Assembly: GCA_025210485.1 (NCBI GenBank)
Contig: JAOARN010000119.1
Location: 38,370 to 102,369 of the forward strand
DNA from: Marinifilaceae bacterium
GTDB lineage: Bacteria; Bacteroidota; Bacteroidia; Bacteroidales; Marinifilaceae
DNA: 64,000 nucleotides
Direction: 5' to 3'
Shown here piece after piece: positions 37,905 to 48,144 of this stretch. The position numbers were made by a program, and so were the translations under genes. Numbering within the stretch: position 1 is the first letter of the stretch; every line of letters starts with the position of its first letter. A model generated the notes under the pieces. That model did not search any database. It was given only the letters and a program-made list of their open reading frames with translations, and was not told the origin of the DNA.

Positions 37905-38540
37905 TTATTTGTTGAAAACTATAAGGTATTCGTTTTCGATAAGTTTATATTTGAAAACGAAATCTGTTCTTTTTTCAAGTTTTGAATAGTATGCATTAAT
38001 TTCCAAATCGCAATCTTCGAATTTATTTATGAATAATTCTTTTGTTAAATCAATGCTCTTTTTTCCGTATAGTTTTATAAGGCATTCTTTTATGCACCAG
38101 GTTTTATAGAGGTTTAAAATATAGTTGTTTGTAGGTATAAAAGCTAGTTCTAGCTCAGAGAGGAATTTATGTTTAACTCTTTCAACTCTAGTAGATAGTT
38201 TTTCCATATCGATTGCAATATCTTTTATTTTGGAGATAGAGACTGCAACGATTTGATTTGTATGGCTAATGTATATTTTATAATCAGAATTTTTTATTGT
38301 AGGTTTTCTTTCTGAGTTGTATTCAATAATATAATCTTCTCCAATAATTTCGTTTTTTAAAATTCGAGCACCTAGAAATTCTTTTTTTCTGCCTTCGTTT
38401 CTCAGGGAATTATAGTATTCCTCTTCTAGAGGAGAAGGATTGTATTTGTTCTCTAGTACACTTAAACTGATGTTTTTGAAATCGGCATATAAAATTTTGC
38501 CATTCTTGTGTGGAATTTCTTTTAATTTAATATCGCTCAT
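37905..38540 (-). CDS. 4'-phosphopantetheinyl transferase superfamily protein
   Basis: A 211-residue Sfp/AcpT-type enzyme that would move phosphopantetheine from CoA to a carrier-protein serine. The metal-binding pair is seen in DIAIDMEKL (about residue 103) and WCIKECLIKLYGKK (about 150-163), and the KIYISHT strand precedes them. No polyketide or nonribosomal peptide gene is near, so the carrier is unknown (fatty-acid ACP or another locus). It lies alone between the repeat array and the tRNA methyltransferase gene. Confidence 0.85.
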   Translation of the reverse strand: MSDIKLKEIPHKNGKILYADFKNISLSVLENKYNPSPLEEEYYNSLRNEGRKKEFLGARILKNEIIGEDYIIEYNSERKPTIKNSDYKIYISHTNQIVAVSISKIKDIAIDMEKLSTRVERVKHKFLSELELAFIPTNNYILNLYKTWCIKECLIKLYGKKSIDLTKELFINKFEDCDLEINAYYSKLEKRTDFVFKYKLIENEYLIVFNK

Positions 38541-38782
38541 ATAAAAAAAATGACCCGAAAAAAATACTTTTTTCGAGCCTATATTTTAGTAGGGTTAGAT
38601 GCGCTTGTTATAAAGCATTACAATGCTTTTGCACTGCTAATTTGATGAAAATTTCAGTATAAGCAAAATCTTAATCTTGTTTTTACATAAATAATCTAAA
38701 ACTTAGGGTAAATAGGTGTTTTTACTCAGTGAAAACGATTTATATATTAAGAAAATATAAATTAGTAGTTAAATTAAATTAA

Positions 38783-39505
38783 TTAAAATTTAAGATAAAA
38801 TTCTTTTGTTAGTTGTATGTATTCATTTGTGTATATATGTCTTTTTTCAGTTTCGATTGTAATACTAGAGTTTATAATATTTTCTGTCTTATGTTTATTG
38901 AATTCCATCATAATTCTTTTTGCTGAATATTCAGGTTTGGGATAAATTTCACATACTCTTGTCAAAAATAAATTGTTCTGATTTGCTTTTTCTATAAACT
39001 TATCCTTTTCCGAAGTGGGTAGTATAAGAGAGAAAGAACCATTTTCAGACATAATTCGTGAAACAGATAGGCATAAATCTTCAAAGCTTAGACTAGAGAC
39101 ATGCCTTGCTTGAGTTCTAGATTTAGTTTTGGCAGCTATACCACTTTCAAAAAAAGGTGGGTTTGAGATTATAGTATCATATTTATTATCTTCTGAAATC
39201 GAAAAGTCTTGAATGCTTGTTTTTTTTGCTCTAATTTTATCAGACCATTTGCTATTTATAAAATTGTTCGAAGCTTCGATTATACTATTTTCATCGATAT
39301 CTATCGCAGTTACACTTGATTCATTATCACTTCTTTGAGCAGCCATTAATGCTATCAGACCGCTACCAGTGCCAATATCTAGAATATTTGCCTGATTATT
39401 TATATTAGCCCATGCACCTATTAAAACACCATCAATACCAACTTTCATTGACGAATTTTGATGATATACCTCAAATTGTTTAAACTGAAAACTTTCTTTA
39501 GCCAT
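38783..39505 (-). CDS. trmN6: tRNA1(Val) (adenine(37)-N6)-methyltransferase
   Basis: A 240-residue SAM-dependent methyltransferase of the YfiC family. Visible motifs are the SAM loop LDIGTGSGLIALMAAQR (about residue 40), the acidic AIDIDE and the adenine-N6 catalytic motif NPPFFESG (about residue 112). YfiC modifies A37 of tRNA1(Val). Family-specific features are the N-terminal FQFKQFEVYH and the FFESG continuation. It is a single gene. Confidence 0.88.
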   Translation of the reverse strand: MAKESFQFKQFEVYHQNSSMKVGIDGVLIGAWANINNQANILDIGTGSGLIALMAAQRSDNESSVTAIDIDENSIIEASNNFINSKWSDKIRAKKTSIQDFSISEDNKYDTIISNPPFFESGIAAKTKSRTQARHVSSLSFEDLCLSVSRIMSENGSFSLILPTSEKDKFIEKANQNNLFLTRVCEIYPKPEYSAKRIMMEFNKHKTENIINSSITIETEKRHIYTNEYIQLTKEFYLKF

Positions 39506-39585
39506 TTTTTTGTTTTTTTATGTCTGCGAAAATAATTACTGTTTCAATATAAAGCTAGATTAAAGTGCAGTTTTATATTTGGATG

Positions 39586-39626
39586 AAAAAAAATACGAAT
39601 AACTATTGTTACCCGTATTTTTTTTT
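39586..39626 (-). terminator. Terminator of the S9 peptidase gene
   Basis: AAAATACG (to 39597) pairs with CGTATTTT (from 39614) around an about 16-nt loop, with flanking A and T runs. It lies 20 nt past the stop on the minus strand. Confidence 0.65.
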
Positions 39627-39644
39627 ATGTTTAAATATATGTTT

Positions 39645-41723
39645 TTATTTTAGATATTTATCCAGCCAAGAGAAGAAAGTTCTTTGCCATAAAATACCAT
39701 TTTGAACACCTAATACCCAGTGATTTTCATCAGGAAGGTGTAATAATTGAGCATCGATTCCTCTCAATCTTGCAGCATTAAAAGCCTGCATTCCCTGAGT
39801 TTCAACAATTCGGTAGTCTTTACCTCCATGTACAACAAGGATTGGAGTATCCCATTTGTCAACAAATTTATGAGGTGAGTTGGCATAAGATCTTTGTGCA
39901 ATTTTATTTGATTTATCCCAAAAAGGACCACCTAAATCCCAGTTTACGAACCACATTTCTTCTGTTTCAAGATATTGAGCTTCAAGATTGAACATACCAT
40001 CATGAGCGATAAAAGCCTTGAATCTTTTTTGGTGATGACCAGCTAACCAGAATGTAGAAAAACCTCCATAAGAAGCACCAACACATCCTAAACGATTTTC
40101 ATCGACGTATTTTTCTTGTTTTACATTGTCGATAGCACTTAGGTAATCTTTCATATTTTGACCACCATAATCACCCGAAATTTGTTCGAGCCATTCTTGT
40201 CCAAATCCTGGTAATCCTCTACGGTTTGGAGCCACAATAATATAATCATTAGCAGCCATCATTTGGAAATTCCATCTGTAGCTCCAAAACTGAGAAACAG
40301 TTCCTTGTGGTCCACCTTGGCAATATAAAAGAGCTGGGTATTTTTTGTTTTTATCAAAATGAGGAGGGTAGATAACCCATACTTTCATTTTTTTATTATC
40401 AGTAGTAGTAACCCATCTTTCCTTCACATCGCCCATTTTTAGCTGTGATAAGATGCTTTGGTTTATAAAACTGATTTCTTTCGCTTCACCTGACTTCTCT
40501 TCCACCATGTATAGTTCGGCAGGTTTAGACATAGATACTCTTTTTGCAAGAAGACCATTTTCTGTTAAATGTACAGTCTGATAATTGTGAACTCCTTCAG
40601 TTAGTTTATTTATTTTTCCAGATTTAAGATTTAATTTATAAATCTCGTCAGTAGCGTGCCAATCTGAAATGAAATATAATGATTGATTATCTTTAGACCA
40701 AACTAGGTGATTTGCATTTTGATCAAAATTTTTGGTATAATAAGTTTTATCGCCAGTGATTAGGTTCATAACGAAAAGACGAGATTTGTCAGACTCATAT
40801 CCATCTCTTTCCATGCTCTCCCATGCCATTTTGTTTCCATCAGGAGAAATAACAGGATTCATATCATATCCCATCATTCCTACGGTAAGATTTGTGGTTT
40901 TCTTACTTGCTAATTCGTAAGCATAAATGTCAGAATTAGTTGATAGGGCATATTTCACACCTTTAAGTTTTCGTGAAACATAATATAGGGTTTTCGAATT
41001 TGGTGCCCATACAACTTGTTCAGTTCCTCCGAAAGGTTTAACTGGTGCAGACCATTCCTCACCTTGCATAATGTCGGTTCCTGTAGTGATATTTTCACTC
41101 ATATCAGCAATAAATATATGAGTGTAGGTATCAACCCAATTATCCCAATGTCTATAGTTCATGTCATTTATAACTCTTGCATTGGCTTTAGGTAAATCAG
41201 GATGAAGATCTGCAACTGATTTTTTTATTTGAGTTTCTTGAAGATAGTATATTTTTTTCATATCAGGCGATACTTGGAAACCTGATATACCACCTTTTAT
41301 ATTTGATATTTGTTTTAAATTGCTTCCGTCTGAATTCATTGTGTAAATCTGCATACTGCCGCTTTCAGAACTTAGATAGGCAATTTTATTATCAGTTAAC
41401 CAAACAGCACCATACTCATTAGCATTAGTGTTGGTTAATTTCTGTTTCTTACCACCTGACACTGGCATAACATATAGATCGCGATATGATCTATTTTCTT
41501 TCTTATTGAAATAAGTAATGCCAAAAAGTACTTGTTTACCGTTTGGTGAAACTGTTTCACCTCCAATTCGACCAAAAGACCAAAGTACTTCTGGTGTCAT
41601 TTTATCTGATTTTAATTTCATTTGAGGAGTTTGATAAGATCCTTCTTTTTTGTGAATCTTTTGCTGACATCCCATAGAAGCTATGCTTATTATAGCCGCC
41701 AGCATGATGTTTGCTTTTTTCAT
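39645..41723 (-). CDS. S9-family peptidase (dipeptidyl/acylaminoacyl peptidase type), lipoprotein
   Basis: A 692-residue exported enzyme. The signal peptide ends in a lipobox (IASMGC, Cys19), so it is probably membrane-anchored. Residues about 45-400 form a beta-propeller with WD40-like blades (SPDGNKMAWES type). The C-terminal alpha/beta hydrolase domain has the nucleophile Ser551 in GASYGGF, the Asp in HGGKDYRI and the His in DENHWV. It likely removes dipeptides or acyl residues from short peptides in the periplasm. It complements the exported cysteine peptidase at 34656. Confidence 0.93.
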   Translation of the reverse strand: MKKANIMLAAIISIASMGCQQKIHKKEGSYQTPQMKLKSDKMTPEVLWSFGRIGGETVSPNGKQVLFGITYFNKKENRSYRDLYVMPVSGGKKQKLTNTNANEYGAVWLTDNKIAYLSSESGSMQIYTMNSDGSNLKQISNIKGGISGFQVSPDMKKIYYLQETQIKKSVADLHPDLPKANARVINDMNYRHWDNWVDTYTHIFIADMSENITTGTDIMQGEEWSAPVKPFGGTEQVVWAPNSKTLYYVSRKLKGVKYALSTNSDIYAYELASKKTTNLTVGMMGYDMNPVISPDGNKMAWESMERDGYESDKSRLFVMNLITGDKTYYTKNFDQNANHLVWSKDNQSLYFISDWHATDEIYKLNLKSGKINKLTEGVHNYQTVHLTENGLLAKRVSMSKPAELYMVEEKSGEAKEISFINQSILSQLKMGDVKERWVTTTDNKKMKVWVIYPPHFDKNKKYPALLYCQGGPQGTVSQFWSYRWNFQMMAANDYIIVAPNRRGLPGFGQEWLEQISGDYGGQNMKDYLSAIDNVKQEKYVDENRLGCVGASYGGFSTFWLAGHHQKRFKAFIAHDGMFNLEAQYLETEEMWFVNWDLGGPFWDKSNKIAQRSYANSPHKFVDKWDTPILVVHGGKDYRIVETQGMQAFNAARLRGIDAQLLHLPDENHWVLGVQNGILWQRTFFSWLDKYLK

Positions 41724-41939
41724 CTTGAATTTGAATTTTATATTATAAAAGCTGGTAGATAGTCGTAAATGTATTGTTTTTATTAATATAATAAAATAAG
41801 TTTCTCAACACAATTAGATTATAAGTTTACTTTTATGATTAGCAAAAGGGGGGTGTCGTTGTATATTAGGTGTTTAAAGCTTATAGTTTTTTTGCTGAGT
41901 CAAGCTAGAATTAATTGGTGTAACCATCTACCCTTAATG

Positions 41940-41971
41940 TATATGTGAACCCAAAGAAAGGTTCACATATA
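41940..41971. terminator. Strong hairpin downstream of recA
   Basis: A perfect 12-bp inverted repeat (arms 41940-41951 and 41960-41971, core TATGTGAACC) has an 8-nt loop. No T run follows. A weaker hairpin with a T-rich tail on the minus strand (AAGCA/TGCTT, about 41983-41997) lies between it and recA and may be the actual terminator. Confidence 0.5.
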
Positions 41972-42004
41972 GAAAAATTTTAAGCAATTATGCTTTTGTA
42001 TCTG

Positions 42005-43021
42005 CTATTTGTTATTAATAGCTTCTACAATTTTTTGTTCTAGTTCTTCTGCAAGTTCAGGGTTGTCTGCAATTAAGTTTTTAACTGTCTCTCTACCTTG
42101 TCCAAGTTTTGAATCACCATAAGAAAACCATGATCCACTTTTCTTGATTACATTGTATTCAACACCTAAGTCAACAATTTCGCCAGTTTTAGATATACCT
42201 AATCCGTACATTATATCAAATTCGGCTCTTCTAAATGGAGGTGCAACTTTGTTTTTTACAACTTTTACTTTTGTGTTATTACCAATAACTTCATCACCAT
42301 CCTTGATTTGTCCTGCTTTACGGATATCTAAACGTACCGAAGCGTAGAATTTTAATGCATTACCACCAGTAGTAGTTTCTGGATTACCAAACATAACGCC
42401 GATTTTCTCTCTTAATTGGTTGATGAAAATACAGGTTGTGTTTGTTTTATTAATATTCCCAGTAAGTTTACGAAGTGCTTGTGACATTAATCTTGCCTGA
42501 AGACCCATTTTTGAATCACCCATTTCGCCTTCGATCTCTGATTTAGGAGTAAGAGCAGCAACCGAGTCTACAACTACTAAATCCACAGCCGATGATCTGA
42601 TTAATTGATCAGTGATTTCCAATGCCTGTTCTCCAAAGTCAGGTTGGGCTATTAAAAGATTTTCGATATCTACACCTAATTTTTCAGCGTAGAATCTATC
42701 GAAAGCATGCTCAGCATCAATAATAGCAGCAATTCCACCATTTTTTTGACACTCAGCAATTGCGTGAATAGCAAGAGTGGTTTTACCTGAAGATTCAGGA
42801 CCGTAAATTTCAACAATTCTACCTTTTGGAAATCCTCCAATTCCTAAAGCCACGTCCAATGAAAGAGATCCAGTTGAAATAGCAGGAATGTCTGTTGCTG
42901 GCTCATCTCCAAGTTTCATAATAGCACCCTTACCGTAAGCTTTGTCTATTTTTTCCATAGTAAGCTGTAAGGCTTTCAATTTTTCCTTGTTGACTTCTTG
43001 TGCTTCTTTATTATCGCTCAT
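42005..43021 (-). CDS. recA: Recombinase RecA
   Basis: A 338-residue DNA strand-exchange protein and SOS coprotease. Walker A is [14 protein letters not shown] (about residues 65-78), Walker [11 protein letters not shown], the L2 loop region [14 protein letters not shown], and the N-terminal helix leads into [15 protein letters not shown]. No intein. The gene starts 22 bp after the bcp stop, so bcp-recA is probably one transcript. I see no LexA-type box ahead of it. Confidence 0.98.
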   Translation of the reverse strand: MSDNKEAQEVNKEKLKALQLTMEKIDKAYGKGAIMKLGDEPATDIPAISTGSLSLDVALGIGGFPKGRIVEIYGPESSGKTTLAIHAIAECQKNGGIAAIIDAEHAFDRFYAEKLGVDIENLLIAQPDFGEQALEITDQLIRSSAVDLVVVDSVAALTPKSEIEGEMGDSKMGLQARLMSQALRKLTGNINKTNTTCIFINQLREKIGVMFGNPETTTGGNALKFYASVRLDIRKAGQIKDGDEVIGNNTKVKVVKNKVAPPFRRAEFDIMYGLGISKTGEIVDLGVEYNVIKKSGSWFSYGDSKLGQGRETVKNLIADNPELAEELEQKIVEAINNK

Positions 43022-43043
43022 ATTATAATTTAAATTTTAATTT

Positions 43044-43496
43044 CTATTTTATTATCTGGTTGGTATGGTCTTTTGTCTTAACTTTTGAAATTATATCCTC
43101 AATTACACCATCTGTATTGATAATGAAAGTTGTTCTGATTACTCCCATATAGGTTTTTCCATACATTTTTTTTTCACCCCACACACCATATTTTGCAAGA
43201 ATTTCTTTTTCGGTATCAGCAATTAGTCTGAATTTCAAGCCATGCTTGTCCGTGAATTTTTTGTGTGAGGCTTCCGAATCAGGACTAACACCTATTACTT
43301 CAAATCCATTTTTGATTAGGATGTCGTAATTCTCATTTAAATTACAAGCTTGGGCTGTACAACCTGGGGTATTATCTTTGGGATAAAAATATAATACTAT
43401 CTTCTTGTTTTGATAATCACTCAGTTTTATTATCTCTCCATTAGTATCAACCCCTTCAAATACAGGGGCTTGATCACCTATTTTTAATGTAGTCAT
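43044..43496 (-). CDS. bcp: Thioredoxin-dependent thiol peroxidase (bacterioferritin comigratory protein)
   Basis: A 150-residue peroxiredoxin that reduces hydrogen peroxide and organic peroxides using thioredoxin. The peroxidatic Cys46 lies in DNTPGCTAQACNL, and Cys51 five residues on is the resolving cysteine of the atypical two-Cys BCP/PrxQ class. YFYPKDNTPG and the C-terminal RTTFIINTDG are typical. It is upstream of recA on the same strand; co-expression of a peroxidase with recombination repair would fit oxidative DNA damage, but this is inference. Confidence 0.95.
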   Translation of the reverse strand: MTTLKIGDQAPVFEGVDTNGEIIKLSDYQNKKIVLYFYPKDNTPGCTAQACNLNENYDILIKNGFEVIGVSPDSEASHKKFTDKHGLKFRLIADTEKEILAKYGVWGEKKMYGKTYMGVIRTTFIINTDGVIEDIISKVKTKDHTNQIIK

Positions 43497-44157
43497 TTTT
43501 CTAAGTTTTAAAGGGTAAATATAATCTAATTTTTATGAGCTTTTGTGTTTTACTTAAATTTATTCAGCTTTTGCTATTATTAAAATTTAATAGGATATAC
43601 AGTAAATCGATTAATTCTAACTTTAGATGTATTATAGTCCTAATTCAATTTTATTCTCAGATATTATTTAATTATGTACTGTTGTAATTAGTATAATTTT
43701 GATATATTGTTTTTTATGAATATTAAATTTAATTAAAAAAAACATATATATTATAAAAAATATAAGCATCTTTAAAAATTATTTATAAAAAATCCTATGT
43801 TCACATTTAGATGTAATATATTTGCTAAATTTAATTTTCAGTTAGCTAATAATTTATTATATTAATACAGAAATAAAATTAATACAATTAAATTTTAGAT
43901 TGTACTTTTTTTCTTATTCTTATAAGTTATATTTGTTGTATAACGTATATTTATTAGTTGTTTGTCAAATATCTAATTTTGATGAATTAATATTATAAAC
44001 AAATAGGAATATATTTTAAGACTATACATGTAACATAATTTCAAAGCTATAGTATAAATATATTTAAAATATAGAAAGCAAAATCAATTTTATAATTTCA
44101 CCTATTAGATTATTTAAATTTTGTGAAATTTTTGAAATGTATAACTGTTTTATTTTT
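43497..44157. other. Very AT-rich gene-less region between bcp and the TPR/SPOR gene
   Basis: About 660 bp of extremely AT-rich sequence with no credible ORF or strong hairpin. An exact -7 box on the plus strand, TATATTTG (43817-43824), is about 335 nt from the next start. Nothing else is supported. Confidence 0.45.
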
Positions 44158-46479
44158 ATGAACAAAATATATCTAAACATTTTCACTTTAGTTTGTGTTT
44201 TTACATTATGTATAGGGCAAACTAGCTCCCAAAATTTAAAAAGTGGGCTTTCTGAGGAACAGGCAGAAGGTAAAGCTTTTAAGTTTTTCAACTCTCAAGA
44301 TTATATTAATGCGATGAGGCATTATCAGGAGTTAATAGATGTATATCCGCAGGATGCTGAATATAACTATTACTTGGGTGTATGCCAAGTGGAGTTAAAT
44401 ACTGATATTCCTGAAGCTATTAAACATCTTAAAATTGCTGCTGGGAAAAATGTCGATGATCATGTCTCTTACTATTTGGCTCGAGCATTTCATTTAAATT
44501 ATCAGTTCAACTCGGCTCTTAGATATTATCGTAAATATAAAGAGAGATTTGGGAAAAAGGCTAAAAATGTTGACCTTATGATACAGATGTGTATTAATGC
44601 TTTACCTCTTGTTAATTTGTATTATGTGGTAGATGTTGAATCTAAACAAAAACTTAATCTTAAGGGCTTTTATAATCATTATAAAATTGATGGTGTAAAC
44701 GAAAAATTGAGTAAGCTGCCCAAATATTTTCAAAATAAATATAATAATGAGGATGGATTTGATACGGCTTGTACTGATAAGGAAGGTAAATTTATTTACT
44801 TTTCGAGTTATGGAAAATCTAAGAAAACGGGTAGGAATTTGTACCGTGCAAAAGCCCTAGACGAAGGTGGTTGGGGTGATTGGGAAGAATTAACTGCTCT
44901 CAATTCAAAGTATGATGAGGTTTTCCCTTTCTTCTCTGATGATGGTCGTACTTTATATTTTTCTTCTCAAGGTCATTCGAGTATGGGAGGTTTTGATATA
45001 TTTAAATCAGTATATAATTCTATTACAAAAACTTGGACTGAACCTGTAAATATCGGTTTTCCGTATAATTCTACTTCAGATGATTTTTTCTACACGGTTA
45101 CAGAGGATAATAAAGTGGCTGAATTTGCTTCTAATCGTGAAAATAATAAGGATAATATAACTATATATAAATTAAACTTACCTCGATATCAGGAGCAAAA
45201 ACCCGTTATGAGTCCTGATGATTTGCCTAAAATTGCATTGATAGGACAAGGTAAAGAGGCTAAAATGGAGTATAGTCCTCCTATGCAGGATGAAACTAAG
45301 GAGATAGAACAGGAGACAGAAGCGAATACTGAATTGACTGCTAATAATAATACAAGTAAAGCACAAAATACTAATGACACTAAGCTTGAAGAGCCTGAAT
45401 ATTCTAATAAGTATAATGAGAGTCTGATTCCTTATTTTAATCTTAGTATTCCTGGTTATGGAGTGTATCATAATCTTGAAGAATTTAGATCAAGTGAAGC
45501 TAAGGCTGTGTATATTAAAGCAAAAAATGATGAATTTAATGCTGATAGTTTGGCTAAAATTATAAATTATGATAAAGCTTTATTGAAGTCAGCTTCTGAG
45601 TTAGAATCAATTAAGTTAAATGATAGAATTAAATTTTATTCAAATTTCAATTCTAAATATACTCAATCAAGTGAATTAAAAGTTGATAAGGCCATTGAGC
45701 TTGAACTTGCTACATTGAAGGGGACAGGAGTTAAGCAAACAGCTGTTGCCGAAGAATTTGTTGAGGAGACAATGGATGATGTTCCTAAAACTGATAATGG
45801 ATTTTATAAACTTAGGGAGAGAGGTATTCATTATTATATACAGGTAGGATTGTTTTCTAATCAACAAAAGTTAGAGAGTTTTGGTAGTTTTAATTCGGCT
45901 ATTACAGAAAAATATATTGATAACTTAAAACTTTACAGATACTTGGTTGGTAGTTTTGCACGATATGCTTCTGCATGGGAAGAGCTTAAGTCCATAAAAC
46001 CAAAACATCCAAATGCGTTTATTGTTGTATACAAAAGTGGGGTGAAAACTACAGTGGATAAAACTTTAAATGATTCTGATCCTAACTACGAGCATGAACC
46101 ATGGGATGAGTATCTGGCTAAAAATAATACTGCTAATAAGGATCAAGCTAAGAAAGAAATCTCAAAAAAATCTAATGCCAAGGATATTACATTTAGTATT
46201 CAGGTTGGAGCTTTTGCAGGAGAGGTTCCGGGCTATATAAAAGATAAACTTAAGAAATTTAAGAAATACAAAATTAACTACTCTAGAGGAGTGAATAATT
46301 ATCTTATCTTAAGTTTGGGTAAATTTACTTCCTACTCTAAGGCTAGCAATCTGAAACAAGAATTACGTGAGGGTGGACTTGAAGATGCATTTACAGTTGC
46401 CTATCAAGGGGATGAGAAAATATCGGTAGTGAAAGCAGTCGAAATTTTAAAAAAGAAAAAATTAAATTATTATAGATAA
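44158..46479 (+). CDS. TPR / PD40 / double SPOR envelope protein
   Basis: A 773-residue exported protein. Signal peptide (about 1-25, MNKIYLNIFTLVCVF...), TPR-like helices (about 35-150), then PD40 beta-propeller blades (about 200-350; FIYFSSYGKSKKTGRNLYRA and LYFSSQGHSSMGGFDIF). A long Asn/Glu/Thr-rich linker leads to two C-terminal SPOR-type domains (YYIQVGLFSN and FSIQVGAFAG). SPOR domains bind denuded peptidoglycan, so the protein probably sits at the wall, maybe at division or gliding sites. I prefer ATG 44158 over 44137, because it gives a normal signal peptide. Related Bacteroidetes proteins often end in OmpA instead. Confidence 0.83.
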   Translation: MNKIYLNIFTLVCVFTLCIGQTSSQNLKSGLSEEQAEGKAFKFFNSQDYINAMRHYQELIDVYPQDAEYNYYLGVCQVELNTDIPEAIKHLKIAAGKNVDDHVSYYLARAFHLNYQFNSALRYYRKYKERFGKKAKNVDLMIQMCINALPLVNLYYVVDVESKQKLNLKGFYNHYKIDGVNEKLSKLPKYFQNKYNNEDGFDTACTDKEGKFIYFSSYGKSKKTGRNLYRAKALDEGGWGDWEELTALNSKYDEVFPFFSDDGRTLYFSSQGHSSMGGFDIFKSVYNSITKTWTEPVNIGFPYNSTSDDFFYTVTEDNKVAEFASNRENNKDNITIYKLNLPRYQEQKPVMSPDDLPKIALIGQGKEAKMEYSPPMQDETKEIEQETEANTELTANNNTSKAQNTNDTKLEEPEYSNKYNESLIPYFNLSIPGYGVYHNLEEFRSSEAKAVYIKAKNDEFNADSLAKIINYDKALLKSASELESIKLNDRIKFYSNFNSKYTQSSELKVDKAIELELATLKGTGVKQTAVAEEFVEETMDDVPKTDNGFYKLRERGIHYYIQVGLFSNQQKLESFGSFNSAITEKYIDNLKLYRYLVGSFARYASAWEELKSIKPKHPNAFIVVYKSGVKTTVDKTLNDSDPNYEHEPWDEYLAKNNTANKDQAKKEISKKSNAKDITFSIQVGAFAGEVPGYIKDKLKKFKKYKINYSRGVNNYLILSLGKFTSYSKASNLKQELREGGLEDAFTVAYQGDEKISVVKAVEILKKKKLNYYR

Positions 46480-46480
46480 T

Positions 46481-46516
46481 AAAAAAATCCATCAAGCTGT
46501 ATTGATGGATTTTTTT
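46481..46516 (+). terminator. Intrinsic terminator
   Basis: A perfect 15-bp stem (AAAAAAATCCATCAA with its complement) has a GCTGTA loop and a T tail. Confidence 0.9.
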
Positions 46517-46605
46517 TTGAAAGTATGATAGAAATATATATATCATTAGAATTTTTTATGTACAGTATTTAACTATAGTTATTTACGAGTATAAAACTAT
46601 ATGTT

Positions 46606-48138
46606 CTATTCAATGTGACCAGGTTTCATAAGCCTTCCTCTTCGTATTTTTCTCCTTTCAAATCTTAGAAATCCCACTAAAAATATTATTAATACAGGAG
46701 CTAAGAAATTAATGTATTTAATAAATGCTTTTTTTGATTCCGAAATTTCTTTTAATGGTCTTGATAATATTCCTTTGGTTCTAAGACTTACTATATCCGA
46801 ATCATCGCTTAGCCAGTCTACTGCATTTGAAAGTAGATTAATATTATCGGCTTGTATTTCTATTTTATTATGTCCTCTTCCATTTACAAGAAAACTACCA
46901 TCTCCAAATACGCAAATTTTCGATTTTTTTTCACCTCCCATTTGTCCTTCTAATGCTGCTGCAACAGTTAATTCGGGATATAGGAAATCTGTATTGCGCC
47001 ATATTTTACTGATATCAAAACTGATAGGTGTTTTTTGTTTTCCCGAAATATTTGATGTGAAAGCAAGAGGTTTATATTTTAGACCAATTTTATTAATATA
47101 ATATATCGGACTTGCAAACTGCATAACCACAGATTCTATTCCATCTGTTATTTGGTGTTTGTTGAAATTGGTAATTATAGGAAGATATGGAAATACTATT
47201 TGTTGGCTTAAATAACTTGATCCATTTGGCTGAACTGTTACGGTACTGCAACTTTTGTCTACTACAAAAGAGTTTTCTACATATAATCCTTTATTTTCTA
47301 ACCATTTTTCGAGTCCAGTATTAACGCCTACCCCAATTCCTTCATTCAATAGTGCATTGACTCTATCGATAGCGATCAGTATATTACCACCTTTAGCTAG
47401 ATAATCATCAATTGCATCAAGTTGAAGTTTTGAGAAACTACCCCCAGGAGATATTATCAGTAGGGATTTGAATTGGTTGAGATTGTCAGTTGAAAGCAGT
47501 CTGATAGGTTTGATATCATATAGAACAGAAAGTTCTTTCATTGCCTGATTGATGCTACTTAGTTCTGGTTCACCATGTCCTTTTATATAGCCTATTTTGG
47601 GTTTATCGGTTATTGTTAATCTTTTTATTATTGTCGAAATATTGTATTCTAATCCTACACCTGGTTCAATATATGGTATTAAATCAGATTTATTTCCAAC
47701 CTGGATTACCATACCTAGAAATATTTTCTGATATTTTAACTCATCCTTTTTTCTTAATTCTATTGATATTGGTGTGATACCAGCTTTTAATGCTTCCTTT
47801 TCTAATTCAGGATTTGTGCTTGGGTCTATGTATTGAAAATCAATATTTTTATTACTATACTCACTGTATTCGTGCAGTAAACTTCTCAGGTCTGCAACAT
47901 GATTATTTAGATTTGCAGGTAGATTTTCAGAAATATAAAGAGTTATAATTATCGGTTTTTTTACTTCCTTTAATATCTTTTTGGTCGCCTTGTCAAGTGT
48001 GTATCTTTTGTCAGCTGTTAAGTCGATACGGTAGAAAAAAATAGAAGAAATTATATTTAATGAAACAACTAAGATAAAAACCAAACTGAGAGTAGAGATA
48101 CTGGTTTTTCTTTTTTTTATTTTAAATTTTGAAAACAT
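46606..48138 (-). CDS. gldG: Gliding-motility ABC transporter accessory protein GldG
   Basis: A 510-residue membrane protein. One helix near the N-terminus (about 18-35), a large periplasmic ABC_transp_aux domain (YFRIDLTADKRYTL-type start, here FYRIDLTADKRYTLDKAT) and a C-terminal helix (about 480-498) followed by a basic tail. GldG works with GldA and GldF in an ABC transporter needed for gliding in Flavobacterium; the transported substrate is unknown. Its gene starts 6 bp after gldF. Many non-gliding Bacteroidetes keep this cluster, so motility is not proven by it. Confidence 0.93.
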   Translation of the reverse strand: MFSKFKIKKRKTSISTLSLVFILVVSLNIISSIFFYRIDLTADKRYTLDKATKKILKEVKKPIIITLYISENLPANLNNHVADLRSLLHEYSEYSNKNIDFQYIDPSTNPELEKEALKAGITPISIELRKKDELKYQKIFLGMVIQVGNKSDLIPYIEPGVGLEYNISTIIKRLTITDKPKIGYIKGHGEPELSSINQAMKELSVLYDIKPIRLLSTDNLNQFKSLLIISPGGSFSKLQLDAIDDYLAKGGNILIAIDRVNALLNEGIGVGVNTGLEKWLENKGLYVENSFVVDKSCSTVTVQPNGSSYLSQQIVFPYLPIITNFNKHQITDGIESVVMQFASPIYYINKIGLKYKPLAFTSNISGKQKTPISFDISKIWRNTDFLYPELTVAAALEGQMGGEKKSKICVFGDGSFLVNGRGHNKIEIQADNINLLSNAVDWLSDDSDIVSLRTKGILSRPLKEISESKKAFIKYINFLAPVLIIFLVGFLRFERRKIRRGRLMKPGHIE

Positions 48139-48144
48139 AGACTT

